Below, piece after piece: positions 1 to 8,594 of a DNA stretch of 31,912 bases. The notes beneath the pieces are model-generated. The model did not search any database and had not been told where the DNA came from. It saw only the letters and a list, made by a program, of their open reading frames with translations. Positions within the stretch are counted from its first letter, which is position 1; each line of letters opens with the position of its first letter. The position numbers and the translations under genes were made by a program. This DNA is from an uncultured Lachnospiraceae bacterium. Lineage in GTDB: Bacteria > Bacillota > Clostridia > Lachnospirales > Lachnospiraceae. The stretch lies in contig CAJUJR010000026.1 of assembly GCA_910586605.1 (NCBI GenBank), positions 1-31,912 on the forward strand. The letters are read 5' to 3'.

Positions 1-115
1 GAATCGTTGTTTTCGGTGAGTTTTGGGAGTAAGCGCGCTAATCAGAAGCTGAAATCATTGTGCCTGCACGTAAAAGGAGCCCTGCTTTTACACAGAACCC
101 CTGTCACAATTTTTA

Positions 116-523
116 TTATTTTCTGCCTGCAAGATCAATTCTTGTAAGTGCTTTTTTCAATGCAAGTTCCGCACGAAGCATATCTACATCCTTGCGCCCG
201 CTCTTAATACGGTTTTCCGCACGTTCCCTCGCCTCGTTGGCACGTCCAAGGTCGATTTCATCCGGCCACTCACAGGACTCTGCAAGCACTGTTACCTTAT
301 CCTTGCGGATTTCAACAAAGCCGTCATGAAGAGCCGCTTCTTTTACGCCTGTTCCCTGCCTGATTTTTAAAACACCTGGTTCCAGAATGGCAGTAAGAGG
401 AATGTGACCAGCAAGCACGCCAATCTCACCCTCTGATGTTTTCATTTCTACCATTTCAACATCTTCATTAAAAAAGATGCGGGTTGGAGAGATAATCTGC
501 AGTTTGAATGTTTTGTCAGCCAT
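116..523 (-). CDS. atpC: F1Fo ATP synthase subunit epsilon
   Basis: Epsilon subunit of the F1 central stalk (135 aa), which couples rotation to catalysis and can inhibit ATP hydrolysis. The N-terminal beta-sandwich begins MADKTFKLQIISPTR and contains the family pattern GEIGVLAGHIPL. The C-terminal part, rich in Arg, Glu and Ala from about residue 90, fits the two-helix hairpin. I chose the ATG at 523 because GGGGGA lies about 8 bases upstream; an in-frame ATG 18 bases further upstream has no good ribosome site. It is the last gene of the ATP synthase operon, 24 bases after atpD. No convincing terminator is visible in the 115 bases left before the window edge. Confidence 0.97.
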   Translation of the reverse strand: MADKTFKLQIISPTRIFFNEDVEMVEMKTSEGEIGVLAGHIPLTAILEPGVLKIRQGTGVKEAALHDGFVEIRKDKVTVLAESCEWPDEIDLGRANEARERAENRIKSGRKDVDMLRAELALKKALTRIDLAGRK

Positions 524-547
524 ATTCATCCCCCATATCAAATACTG

Positions 548-1945
548 TTATTTTGATTTCATCCTGGCTACTACATCATCAATATTTCCTGCATTTAAGA
601 AATGATTCTCTGGAATATCATCATGTTTCCCTTCAAGGATTTCCTGGAAACCGCGGATTGTTTCTGTCAGCGGCACATACTGCCCTGGAAGCCCAGTAAA
701 CTGTTCCGCTACATGGAACGGCTGGGAAAGGAATCTCTGAATCTTTCTTGCACGGTTAACGACAACCTTATCATCTTCTGAAAGCTCATCCATACCAAGA
801 ATAGCAATAATATCCTGCAACTCTTTATACCTCTGTAGGATTTCCTGCACGCCACGGGCTACTTTATAATGGTCCTCGCCTACAATGTGAGGATCAAGGA
901 TTCTTGAAGTAGACTCTAATGGGTCTACTGCCGGATAAATACCAAGCTCTGAAATAGAACGGGAAAGTACTGTCGTCGCATCCAGATGCGCAAATGTATT
1001 TGCCGGAGCAGGGTCTGTCAAGTCATCGGCAGGCACATAAACGGCCTGTACTGACGTAATGGAACCTTTCTTTGTAGAGGTAATACGTTCCTGCAGCGCA
1101 CCCATCTCTGTCTGAAGGGTTGGCTGATACCCTACGGCACTCGGCATACGCCCAAGAAGCGCTGACACTTCAGAACCAGCCTGGGTAAAACGGAATATAT
1201 TGTCAATAAAAAGAAGGACATCCTTTCCAGAACGGTCACGGAAATTTTCTGCCATCGTAAGCCCTGTAAGCCCAACTCTCATACGCGCCCCAGGCGGCTC
1301 ATTCATCTGGCCGAATACCATTGTCGTTTTATCAATAACACCAGATTCTATCATTTCATAATAAAGGTCATTTCCTTCGCGGGTACGCTCCCCTACGCCG
1401 GTAAATACAGAATATCCACCATGCTCCTGCGCAATATTGGTAATCAGCTCCTGAATCAATACTGTTTTACCTACGCCAGCGCCACCAAACAGGCCAATCT
1501 TACCCCCCTTTTGATATGGGCAAAGCAAGTCAACGACCTTAATCCCTGTCTCAAGGATTTCTGTCTCTGTTGACTGTTCCTCAAATGCAGGCGCTTTCCT
1601 GTGAATCGGGTCATACTGCACTCCCTTTGGAGCCGGCTTTTCATCAATTGGCTCGCCAAGAACGTTAAACATACGGCCAAGTGTCGCCTCACCAACAGGA
1701 ACACTAATTGGCCCGCCTGTTGCCTGTGCTTCCATGCCACGGACAAGCCCGTCCGTAGGTCCCATGGCAATACAACGGACAGTATCGTCACCCAGATGCT
1801 GTGACACCTCTACGACAAGCTTTTTCCCATTCTTTAACGGTACATTAATTGCATCATTAATCTCTGGAAGCTTGCCTTCTGGAAACTTAATATCCAGGAC
1901 GGCGCCAATAATCTGAGTGAGTTTACCTGTATTTAAATCTGCCAT
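548..1945 (-). CDS. atpD: F1Fo ATP synthase subunit beta
   Basis: Catalytic beta subunit of F1 (465 aa, normal family length), which makes ATP at the alpha/beta interface. The Walker A motif GGAGVGKT is at residues 154-161. The catalytic-glutamate segment GERTREGNDLYYEMIESG follows, then LLFIDNIFRFTQAGSEVSALLGR (Walker B region), and the DELSEED-type loop reads DELSEDD. It lies between atpG and atpC with short gaps of 33 and 24 bases, as expected for one polycistronic message. Nothing is truncated or unusual. Confidence 0.99.
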   Translation of the reverse strand: MADLNTGKLTQIIGAVLDIKFPEGKLPEINDAINVPLKNGKKLVVEVSQHLGDDTVRCIAMGPTDGLVRGMEAQATGGPISVPVGEATLGRMFNVLGEPIDEKPAPKGVQYDPIHRKAPAFEEQSTETEILETGIKVVDLLCPYQKGGKIGLFGGAGVGKTVLIQELITNIAQEHGGYSVFTGVGERTREGNDLYYEMIESGVIDKTTMVFGQMNEPPGARMRVGLTGLTMAENFRDRSGKDVLLFIDNIFRFTQAGSEVSALLGRMPSAVGYQPTLQTEMGALQERITSTKKGSITSVQAVYVPADDLTDPAPANTFAHLDATTVLSRSISELGIYPAVDPLESTSRILDPHIVGEDHYKVARGVQEILQRYKELQDIIAILGMDELSEDDKVVVNRARKIQRFLSQPFHVAEQFTGLPGQYVPLTETIRGFQEILEGKHDDIPENHFLNAGNIDDVVARMKSK

Positions 1946-1978
1946 TTTTATACATTCACTCCTTTGCTAATTGTTTTA

Positions 1979-2860
1979 CTATGAGATTGCGGACGCCCCC
2001 GCTATAATCTCTGTAAGTTCCTGTGTAATAGAAGCCTGTCTGGCCCTATTATATTTCAGGGACAAATCACTTATCATTTCTTCTGCATTACTGGTAGCAG
2101 AATCCATCGCCTGCATACGTGCGCCGTTCTCACTGGCATGGGATTCAACCAGACCGCCATAAATCAAACTGTTGATATACTTTGGTATAATTGCATCCAA
2201 CGCCTCTTCTGGCTCAGGCTCATAATTCATCAGCGTAATCCTGTCAACTGGGTCTTCTGAAATATCTTCCGCTTCCGAAATAATATCTTCTGCATCAATA
2301 GGCAAAAGCTTAATCAATGTCGGAATCTGCACAACCGTATTCTTAAATATGGTATATGCCAGATAGATTTCTCCGATTTCCCCCTGTACAAAACGGCTTA
2401 ATACTTCTTTTCCAATTTGCGTAGCATCGCTGTAAAGCGGCTCATTCATTGCATCGGAATAGTCGCCGGCACGCTCAAACCCTTGGCGGTCCAATGCGTC
2501 CCTGCCTTTTGTCCCTACAGCAAATATAATCGTATTCTCCTTTGTAAAACGCCCGTCTTTCGTAACCAGCTTAACTACATTGGAATTATAACCGCCTGCC
2601 AGCCCTCTATTAGAACTGATGAGGATTACTGCTTTCTTTTCTGACTGGCTTTTTTGAAGAAATGGATGTGACATCTGGCCTGATTTTGCAATCATGCCGG
2701 CTACTGTATTGTACATAGTATCAAAATATGGCTTTGATACTTCTGCGCCAACCTTTGCTTTCTGTAACTTTACAGAAGACACCAGCTTCATTGCTTTCGT
2801 AATCTGTCCAGTGCTCTGCACACTTTCCTTACGCCTCTTAATATCTCTCATTGAAGCCAT
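1979..2860 (-). CDS. atpG: F1Fo ATP synthase subunit gamma
   Basis: Gamma subunit (293 aa), the rotor shaft inside the alpha3beta3 ring. The N-terminal coiled-coil helix MRDIKRRKESVQSTGQITKAM and the C-terminal helix pattern near LKYNRARQASITQELTEIIAGA are both diagnostic. I start at the ATG at 2860 because GAGGGA lies 6 bases upstream; an ATG 21 bases earlier would place that ribosome site inside the gene. It sits between atpA and atpD in the standard order. The 98-base gap to atpA holds an (AT)7 tract and a possible CCCACA/TGTGGG stem. Confidence 0.98.
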   Translation of the reverse strand: MASMRDIKRRKESVQSTGQITKAMKLVSSVKLQKAKVGAEVSKPYFDTMYNTVAGMIAKSGQMSHPFLQKSQSEKKAVILISSNRGLAGGYNSNVVKLVTKDGRFTKENTIIFAVGTKGRDALDRQGFERAGDYSDAMNEPLYSDATQIGKEVLSRFVQGEIGEIYLAYTIFKNTVVQIPTLIKLLPIDAEDIISEAEDISEDPVDRITLMNYEPEPEEALDAIIPKYINSLIYGGLVESHASENGARMQAMDSATSNAEEMISDLSLKYNRARQASITQELTEIIAGASAIS

Positions 2861-2919
2861 ATCATTTCCCTCGCAATCCATTTATTCCCACAAGCACAAC
2901 AGCGCATACCATATGACAC

Positions 2920-2933
2920 ATATATATATATAT
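2920..2933. repeat. (AT)7 simple tract in the atpA-atpG gap
   Basis: Fourteen bases of alternating AT between atpA and atpG. On the minus strand it lies between CCCACA (2943-2948) and TGTGGG (2887-2892), which could close a stem around it, placing a weak intercistronic hairpin in the message. No T-run follows, so I do not call a terminator. Confidence 0.6.
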
Positions 2934-2958
2934 GGCAGCCTCCTGTGGGTACACATTA

Positions 2959-4470
2959 TTACTTATGTGCAAAACCGGCTTTGAACCCTTCAATTGCCTG
3001 AATCAGTTTCTTTTCAACATCCTCCTTAATTTCGCCTACCGTACGGATGCTTTCAGGGATTTCCGGATATTTTGTATCAATATATTCAAATAACCCTTTT
3101 TCAAAGTCAAGAATGTCTTCCAGTTCCACATCAATCAGATATTTTTTCGTTGCCGCATAAATAATGATAACCTCATTTTCTACCGGCATCGGGTTATACT
3201 GATCCTGTTTTAAAATTTCACGGATTCGTTCCCCCTGGGCAAGCTGTGCTTTTGTCTCAGGATCAAGGTCAGAACTAAACTGAGAAAATGCAGCAAGCTC
3301 ACGGTACTGGGCAAGTTCAATACGGATTGGGCCTGAAATTTTCTTCATTGCCTTAATCTGCGCCGCGCCGCCTACACGCGATACGGAAAGCCCAGCATTT
3401 ACAGCTGGACGGAAACCAGCATTGAACATTTCTGTTTCCAGATAAATCTGTCCATCTGTAATAGAAATGACATTTGTAGGAATATATGCAGACACGTCGC
3501 CTGCCTGTGTTTCAATAATTGGAAGCGCTGTCAAAGAGCCCCCACCCAACGCGTCGGAAAGCCTTGCCGCACGCTCCAAAAGCCTTGAATGCAGATAAAA
3601 TACATCACCTGGATATGCTTCACGCCCTGGCGGACGCTTTAAGAGCAAAGCAAGCGTACGGTAAGCTGCCGCATGCTTTGTCAAATCATCATAAATAATA
3701 AGCACATCCTGCCCATTTTCCATCCACTCTTCACCAATTGCACATCCAGAATATGGGGCAATATACTGCAACGGAGCAAGCTCACTGGCAGTTGATGCAA
3801 CAATTGTCGTATAATCCATTGCACCAAATTCTTCCAATTTTGAAACAATTGAAGCTACTGTTGAAGCCTTTTGGCCAATTGCGACATAAATACACTTCAC
3901 ATTTTGCCCTTTCTGGTTAATGATTGTATCAATCGCAATCGCCGTTTTACCAGTCTGGCGGTCTCCGATAATCAGCTCACGCTGTCCCCTTCCAATCGGA
4001 ATCATGGAGTCAATTGCCTTAATACCTGTCTGTAATGGTGTATCTACTGATTTTCTGGAAATAACACCAGACGCCACCCTTTCAATTTCACGATGCTTTG
4101 TTGTTTCAATTGGCCCTTTCCCATCAATCGGCTGCCCTAACGCATTTACTACACGTCCAAGCAAAGCATCCCCAACCGGAACCTCTACCACACGTCCTGT
4201 TGTTTTAACAATATCTCCCTCATTGATACTTTTATGATCACCTAAGAGTACAGCACCGACATTATCTTCCTCAAGGTTTAATACCATGCCGTAAATCTCA
4301 TTTGGAAATTCAAGAAGTTCACCCTGCATCGCCTTTTCCAGACCATGGATACGGGCGATACCATCGGCAACCTGGATTACAGTACCTGTGTCCGATACCT
4401 CGAATTTGGTACTATAGTTCTTAATCTGTTCCTTGATTACAGAACTGATTTCTTCAGGTTTCAAATTCAT
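2959..4470 (-). CDS. atpA: F1Fo ATP synthase subunit alpha
   Basis: Non-catalytic alpha subunit (503 aa) that alternates with beta in F1. The P-loop GDRQTGKT is at residues 169-176, and the segment LLLKRPPGREAYPGDVFYLHSRLLERAARL is the classic alpha signature region. The start MNLKPEEISSVIKEQI is supported by AGGAG 4-5 bases upstream of the ATG at 4470. The gene follows atpH by 30 bases. Length and motifs are normal. Confidence 0.99.
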   Translation of the reverse strand: MNLKPEEISSVIKEQIKNYSTKFEVSDTGTVIQVADGIARIHGLEKAMQGELLEFPNEIYGMVLNLEEDNVGAVLLGDHKSINEGDIVKTTGRVVEVPVGDALLGRVVNALGQPIDGKGPIETTKHREIERVASGVISRKSVDTPLQTGIKAIDSMIPIGRGQRELIIGDRQTGKTAIAIDTIINQKGQNVKCIYVAIGQKASTVASIVSKLEEFGAMDYTTIVASTASELAPLQYIAPYSGCAIGEEWMENGQDVLIIYDDLTKHAAAYRTLALLLKRPPGREAYPGDVFYLHSRLLERAARLSDALGGGSLTALPIIETQAGDVSAYIPTNVISITDGQIYLETEMFNAGFRPAVNAGLSVSRVGGAAQIKAMKKISGPIRIELAQYRELAAFSQFSSDLDPETKAQLAQGERIREILKQDQYNPMPVENEVIIIYAATKKYLIDVELEDILDFEKGLFEYIDTKYPEIPESIRTVGEIKEDVEKKLIQAIEGFKAGFAHK

Positions 4471-4500
4471 GATACTCCTGCACCTTCTTTCTCTATTTTT

Positions 4501-5052
4501 TTACTTTGCAAGCTGGATTTTAGACAAGTCCCTTGCCATATTCCCAAGCTTTGTACGGATACTGCTGTCAACGACCCGGTCTCCGATACGGATGACCATG
4601 CCCCCAATCAGCCCTGTATCCACACTGTAGTTAATACAAAACGACTGATAGGATGTTGTCTCCAGCAAACGCTTTTCAAGGCTTGCTTTTTGTTTCTTGG
4701 TAAGCTCTGTAGCTGACGTCACATATGCAGTCCCTATTTTTTTGTATTCCCGCACCCGTTCCTCAAAATAAGCAAGGATTCCCTCTATCTCTGAAAACCT
4801 GCCCTTTTCTGCAACGGTAACCAAAAGCCCTGTCAGTTCTTTTGAAGCCTTGCCGCGAAATACTTCTTCAAGCATCGAAACCTTTTGTTCTACTGGCAGT
4901 TTCGGATGGTTTAAAAGCCTGACATATTCATTATTTTCCTGCAAAACAGCATGCACAGCCTCAACCTCCTGGAACAGGGATTCAACTATGCCTTCCTCGA
5001 CGGCAACCTCAAACAGAGCTTCGCCATATGTCTTTGAAATTAACTTAGCCAT
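4501..5052 (-). CDS. atpH: F1Fo ATP synthase subunit delta
   Basis: Delta (OSCP-like) subunit (183 aa), which links F1 to the peripheral stalk. The N-terminus MAKLISKTYGEALFEVAVEEG fits the OSCP/delta helical domain, and the C-terminal VDTGLIGGMVIRIGDRVVDSS is the characteristic conserved stretch. The start overlaps the end of atpF by 13 bases, which suggests translational coupling of the two stator subunits. No anomaly is seen. Confidence 0.97.
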   Translation of the reverse strand: MAKLISKTYGEALFEVAVEEGIVESLFQEVEAVHAVLQENNEYVRLLNHPKLPVEQKVSMLEEVFRGKASKELTGLLVTVAEKGRFSEIEGILAYFEERVREYKKIGTAYVTSATELTKKQKASLEKRLLETTSYQSFCINYSVDTGLIGGMVIRIGDRVVDSSIRTKLGNMARDLSKIQLAK

Positions 5053-5594
5053 GTCTCATCACCCATTTCTTCCAATGTGTCTGCGATTAACTGTGACTGC
5101 TTTTTCTCATCTAAAGAAGCTGCAACGATTTTACCCGCCATAACTGCCGCAACGGATATCATCTCCTGTTTCACTTCATCTTTCACCTTATTCTTTTCCA
5201 GTTCCACTTCACGGTTTGCCCGCTCAAGTACCCTGGCCGCTTCCTCTTTGGCTTCGTTTACAATCTCATTTTCCTTTTTCTGTGCCTTTTTCCGGGTTTG
5301 TGCCAGAATTTCCTCTGCTTCTTTTCCAACGCCCTTTAGTTTGGCATCATATTCCTCTTTAAACTGGATTGCCTGCTCTTTCTCCTTTGCCGCTGTTTCC
5401 ATTTTTTCCTGTATGCCATCCTGCCTCTTCTGAAGGAGCTCCCTTGCAGGATTAAACAGCAGATAGGATAACAGCACAAATAATGCAAACATCGCAACCA
5501 TTGTAATTACAGCATCGACCAGGAGCTGTGGGTCTAACCCAAAAATATAATCGCCCAGCGCGTCACCAGCCAAAGCAACTTTCATTACATTCAC
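5040..5594 (-). CDS. atpF: F1Fo ATP synthase subunit b
   Basis: Peripheral-stalk b subunit (184 aa). One membrane segment lies near residues 27-48 (LLVDAVITMVAMFALFVLLS), followed by a long charged coiled coil rich in Lys, Glu and Ala. I prefer a GTG start at 5594 because AGGAGG lies 7 bases upstream; the first in-frame ATG (5585) would be 16 bases from it. It overlaps atpH by 13 bases and follows atpE by 104 bases. Confidence 0.96.
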   Translation of the reverse strand: MNVMKVALAGDALGDYIFGLDPQLLVDAVITMVAMFALFVLLSYLLFNPARELLQKRQDGIQEKMETAAKEKEQAIQFKEEYDAKLKGVGKEAEEILAQTRKKAQKKENEIVNEAKEEAARVLERANREVELEKNKVKDEVKQEMISVAAVMAGKIVAASLDEKKQSQLIADTLEEMGDETWLS

Positions 5595-5698
5595 TTAATA
5601 GCCTCCTTTCTGCAATTAGCCTTTTCTTCGCCGCCTGCTGCCCTTTTACAAAATACACCTGCATATGGCAGCATATTACAGCAAACAGAATACGCTGA

Positions 5699-5962
5699 TT
5701 ACAGTTTACCAATCAGAGGGTTAGCAAATAACAGAATCAGGGCAACGACCAATCCATAAAGACCTGTTGTCTCGGCAACGGCCTGGCCCAAAAGCATGGT
5801 AGACATTACATCCCCCTTTGCACCAGGGTTACGCCCTACTGCTGAAGCGCCATAACCGGCTGCGATACCCTGACCAACACCAGGGCCAATACCTGCGATA
5901 ACAGCAAGCCCAGCACCAATTGCAGACCCCATTAATACTAAACCTTCATTTGATATATTCAT
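5699..5962 (-). CDS. atpE: F1Fo ATP synthase subunit c, Na+-type binding site
   Basis: Proteolipid c subunit (87 aa), the membrane rotor ring. It has two hydrophobic helices joined by the polar loop GRNPGAKGD. The ion-carrying glutamate is E64 in AVAETTGLYG. Pro27 and Gln31 on helix 1 and Thr65, Thr66 and Tyr69 on helix 2 match, one residue out of register, the Na+ ligand set known from Ilyobacter tartaricus (P28, Q32, E65, S66, T67, Y70). Na+ coupling is therefore predicted but not proven. The ATG at 5962 has AAAGGAGG 7 bases upstream; a longer reading upstream lacks such a site. Two hairpins lie in the 126-base gap to atpB. Confidence 0.97.
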   Translation of the reverse strand: MNISNEGLVLMGSAIGAGLAVIAGIGPGVGQGIAAGYGASAVGRNPGAKGDVMSTMLLGQAVAETTGLYGLVVALILLFANPLIGKL

Positions 5963-6014
5963 TTTTAAATCCTCCTTTAAAAATATTACTTTACCTTTAA
6001 CATAATTTAAGACG

Positions 6015-6037
6015 AAAAATGCTGTTTTTGCATTTTT
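6015..6037 (-). other. Intercistronic hairpin 1 between atpB and atpE
   Basis: An 8-bp stem, AAAAATGC with GCATTTTT (6015-6022 and 6030-6037), with a 7-base loop. On the minus strand the second arm ends in a T-run, so it resembles a weak, AT-rich attenuator. Inferred role: setting message levels before the highly expressed c subunit. Confidence 0.45.
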
Positions 6038-6052
6038 ACAGATGTGCATAGA

Positions 6053-6086
6053 TTTTACTTAGCGAGCCTTGCCGAGCTTAGTAAAA
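6053..6086 (-). other. Intercistronic hairpin 2 just after the atpB stop
   Basis: TTTTACT (6053-6059) pairs with AGTAAAA (6080-6086); past one T/T mismatch, AGC pairs with GCT, giving a 10-bp interrupted stem 3 bases past the atpB stop. A stabilising role at the end of the atpB message is inferred. Confidence 0.45.
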
Positions 6087-6088
6087 CT

Positions 6089-6868
6089 TCACACCTTTTC
6101 GTCCCCAATTGCATCTGACACAAAGCACATTGTAAGCATACAGAATACATATGTCTGTATTGCACCAGAAAATACATCCAGATAAATATGAAGCGCCGCA
6201 GGCCAAACCAGTGTAAGCACCCTTGGCAAAAGCCCATACAAAAGCCCCATCATAACCGTACCGGATAAAATATTACCAAATAGACGCAATGACATGGAAA
6301 TCGGAGTTGAAAACTCACTAATCAGGTTCATTGGGAAAAATAAAAAGATTGGCTCAAATAACCCTTTGATTTTCCCAAACTTTTGATACTTAAACCCATT
6401 GAACTGAATCAGGAACCACGTCATAATTGCTAACGGAAATGTTACCCCATAATCCGCTGTCGGCGGCCGTAACCCAAGCAGCCCAGATAAGTTACACACC
6501 AGTATAAACATAAACAGGGCGCTGACATAATTCCGGAACTTCAGCGCTTTTTGCGCACCCATAGAACTTGTTACCATGCCATTTAACGACTCGACAATAA
6601 GTTCTACCACATTCAGAAATGGTCCCGGTACTTTATTCGGATCTGCCTTCTTAATCGCACGGTTCGCAAAAATTGCAAAAATGAGTATCGTAACAATTAC
6701 AATAATCATAGAAATATGCGTTGTGGTAAGATAGACGTCCCATCCAAAGAAAGAAAACTTTGTATCCGAATACCCATGGATAAAGAAATCTACTTGCCCG
6801 CCGCTGTCAGCATGAAGCAGATTTCCACCATTCAATCCCATTGACATTCCTAAAATGCCATTTCCCAC
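6089..6868 (-). CDS. atpB: F1Fo ATP synthase subunit a
   Basis: Membrane stator subunit a (259 aa), which forms the ion half-channels against the c ring. The essential arginine is R195 in SMSLRLFGNILSG, the family's most conserved motif. There are about five to six membrane segments, with FAIFANRAIKK after the first. I start at GTG 6868 because GGAAGG lies 7 bases upstream. The 137-base gap to atpI holds a small AAGGG/CCCTT hairpin (6970-6986) and no gene. Confidence 0.97.
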   Translation of the reverse strand: MGNGILGMSMGLNGGNLLHADSGGQVDFFIHGYSDTKFSFFGWDVYLTTTHISMIIVIVTILIFAIFANRAIKKADPNKVPGPFLNVVELIVESLNGMVTSSMGAQKALKFRNYVSALFMFILVCNLSGLLGLRPPTADYGVTFPLAIMTWFLIQFNGFKYQKFGKIKGLFEPIFLFFPMNLISEFSTPISMSLRLFGNILSGTVMMGLLYGLLPRVLTLVWPAALHIYLDVFSGAIQTYVFCMLTMCFVSDAIGDEKV

Positions 6869-7005
6869 ATTCTCACCTTCCTTTTCTTAAAATTTCCGTG
6901 AAGCCACAGATTCCTCTGTAAAACCGCACTATTCCTGCAAAACTGCAGATTTATTGAAACAGCGCCGGGAAGGGCAACCATCCCTTTGCCATAACAAACA
7001 ATAGC

Positions 7006-7383
7006 TTATGTCAAATATTTATGAAGCACCGGATTCAGCAATGCTGTCACTTTTATCCCAAACAGGCTTAAAATCACGCCAGCTGGATGAAGATATTCTG
7101 ACAATACAAAAGAAACTGCCGTTGCCGCCCCCATAAAAAACAGCCTTTGGAACGCCGCCATCTGTACATGCCTTTGTGCATGCTTTGCATCTAAGTCAAG
7201 CGCAATATCTAAATGGCGGTACATATGCAGTATAATCCCCGCTGCCACAATCCCCCCTGCAAGCGCCCCAAAAAACGCCGCAAGCCGGTGTGTTGCAATG
7301 ACTGTCAAGATAATCCCAATGGCAGCCACCCATATTCCCAACCCAAGCAGCATCTCCTTACAAACCTGTTTTGCCTGTCTCAT
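7006..7383 (-). CDS. atpI: ATP synthase subunit I-like membrane protein
   Basis: Small membrane protein (125 aa) with four predicted hydrophobic helices, around residues 12-30, 34-52, 78-95 and 100-118. Weak sequence conservation but correct size, topology and place identify it as the AtpI / ATP-synt_I type, which helps assemble the c ring in other bacteria. Its ATG overlaps the stop of the preceding gene by four bases (ATGA), a sign of translational coupling. Confidence 0.85.
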   Translation of the reverse strand: MRQAKQVCKEMLLGLGIWVAAIGIILTVIATHRLAAFFGALAGGIVAAGIILHMYRHLDIALDLDAKHAQRHVQMAAFQRLFFMGAATAVSFVLSEYLHPAGVILSLFGIKVTALLNPVLHKYLT

Positions 7384-7727
7384 AAATCTGTACCCCTGTT
7401 TTCTGGATATCTCTTTTTCTTTCCCTCCATAACATCTGAAAAATCCTCGTCTGGATGGTTTTTATGGTATTCTTTTAAATTCTTCATATATTCTGCCTTC
7501 TCCTGTTCCTTTTTTAAATCCTCGGCATAGAAAGAACGCGTCAGAAGATACAGGTTACGGAAAGCGGCTCCAATCCCAAGAAAAAGCATGAATAAAAACA
7601 GCAATTCCTGATGCAGCCAGTTATTCAGCCAATATCCAATCGCACCGCACAAAAAAACAGGAACCATCATGCTAATCCCAATTTGCGAAATCATAGCAAA
7701 ACTCCGCAAAACCTTCTTATCCTTCAT
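7380..7727 (-). CDS. atpZ: AtpZ/AtpI-type membrane protein, first gene of the atp operon
   Basis: A 115-aa protein with two hydrophobic helices (ISQIGISMMVPVFLCGAIGY and LLFLFMLFLGIGAAFRNLYL) followed by a charged tail. This is the pattern of AtpZ (ATPase_gene1 family), proposed in other bacteria to work with AtpI in ion handling or assembly. I start at MKDKKVLRSF (7727), with GGGG about 6 bases upstream; the reading frame is open for 90 bases more but that part has no ribosome site or family character. It overlaps atpI by four bases. Confidence 0.85.
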   Translation of the reverse strand: MKDKKVLRSFAMISQIGISMMVPVFLCGAIGYWLNNWLHQELLFLFMLFLGIGAAFRNLYLLTRSFYAEDLKKEQEKAEYMKNLKEYHKNHPDEDFSDVMEGKKKRYPENRGTDL

Positions 7728-7826
7728 TATTATCCCCATTCCTGCAAAGTACAATTTATTTATATTTGGTTGCCGCCTATCCCCAGCACGCCTGTTTTGC
7801 GCCAAGCATAAGCCCATACCTTTACC

Positions 7827-7855
7827 ATTATAAATTATTGCTTAAGAAAAGTCCA
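7827..7855 (-). promoter_or_regulatory. Candidate atp operon promoter
   Basis: On the minus strand, TGGACT (7850-7855) and TATAAT (7827-7832) are separated by 17 bases. The -10 is perfect and the -35 matches four of six. It lies about 100 bases upstream of atpZ. Sequence pattern only. Confidence 0.5.
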
Positions 7856-7910
7856 TAATATGGAATAATTTTTATACAGTTTTTTCCGCCATATCTGCAC
7901 CATTTTTTAC

Positions 7911-7939
7911 TTTACAATACTATATTTGCAGATTATAAT
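7911..7939 (+). promoter_or_regulatory. Promoter for the DUF402 gene
   Basis: TTTACA (7911-7916), a 17-base spacer and TATAAT (7934-7939), close to sigma-A consensus. It predicts a start near 7946 and a leader of about 154 bases before the ATG at 8100. Confidence 0.7.
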
Positions 7940-8018
7940 ATTCCTAATACCCTGTTATTTATTCCCGCATACGCAACGAGCCTGACGCAAACCCAATTGC
8001 ACTTGGCGGCTGCGCGTA

Positions 8019-8056
8019 GCCCAATTGTCCAATTGCTTGCAGCAAGGTTGTTGGGC
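8019..8056 (+). other. Structured leader hairpin upstream of the DUF402 gene
   Basis: GCCCAA (8019-8024) pairs with TTGGGC (8051-8056). Inside, CC pairs with GG and TTGCT with AGCAA around a 3-base loop, about 13 pairs in all. A smaller GGCT/AGCC stem precedes it. No T-run follows, so it is a leader structure and not a terminator. I do not recognise a known riboswitch. Confidence 0.5.
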
Positions 8057-8099
8057 CACATCAGCATTGCTAAACAGACTTAATGATTGGAGGCTGATT

Positions 8100-8594
8100 A
8101 TGAAACAAATACGACTATTCCGGAAACGCTACCTGCCTGATGAAACCATTGAATTAAAAGATGATACCATCCTTTCACTTTCAGAACATATGTTAATCAC
8201 AAAATGGGACGTACTTAAACCACGCAGTGATATCTCTAATGGGTTTTCTGCCTATTTTTTCGATACAGGGGTCAAAGTAAGCAAGATATATAATGCCAGC
8301 CAGGAACTTGTATACTGGTATTGTGACATTGTGGAACCGCAGATTGATACAGAAACAGGTATGTATATTTTTACTGATCTGCTGATTGACATTCTGATTT
8401 ACCCTGATGGGCATGTAGAAGTATTAGATTTAGATGAATTTGCAGATATGATGGAGCAAAAAATATTATCTGACGCCCTTAGCATTGAAGCGCTGCGCCG
8501 TACTAACCACCTTCTGAGCCTGATTTATTCTGGCAATTTTTCAAAACTGGCAAAATACATCGAAGACGCTGAAAAAGCGGTAACCTGTTCCTGA
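8100..8594 (+). CDS. DUF402 domain protein (possible nucleoside di/triphosphatase)
   Basis: A 164-aa soluble protein and the only confident plus-strand gene. The stretch FDTGVKVSKIYNASQELVYWYC followed by DLLIDILIYPDGHVEVLDLDEF is the DUF402 pattern. Some Gram-positive members (Ntdp type) hydrolyse nucleoside tri- and diphosphates, while others are RNA-associated, so the substrate here is unknown. I start at MKQIRLFRKR (8100) because GGAGG lies 6 bases upstream; the frame is open further upstream without a ribosome site. It is divergent from the atp operon and convergent with serS, with its own promoter and a structured leader. Confidence 0.88.
   Translation: MKQIRLFRKRYLPDETIELKDDTILSLSEHMLITKWDVLKPRSDISNGFSAYFFDTGVKVSKIYNASQELVYWYCDIVEPQIDTETGMYIFTDLLIDILIYPDGHVEVLDLDEFADMMEQKILSDALSIEALRRTNHLLSLIYSGNFSKLAKYIEDAEKAVTCS

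Noticed and set aside
70..91. GTAAAAG/CTTTTAC hairpin downstream of atpC
   Set aside because: Seven weak AT-rich pairs and no T-run on the minus strand; not convincing as the operon terminator.
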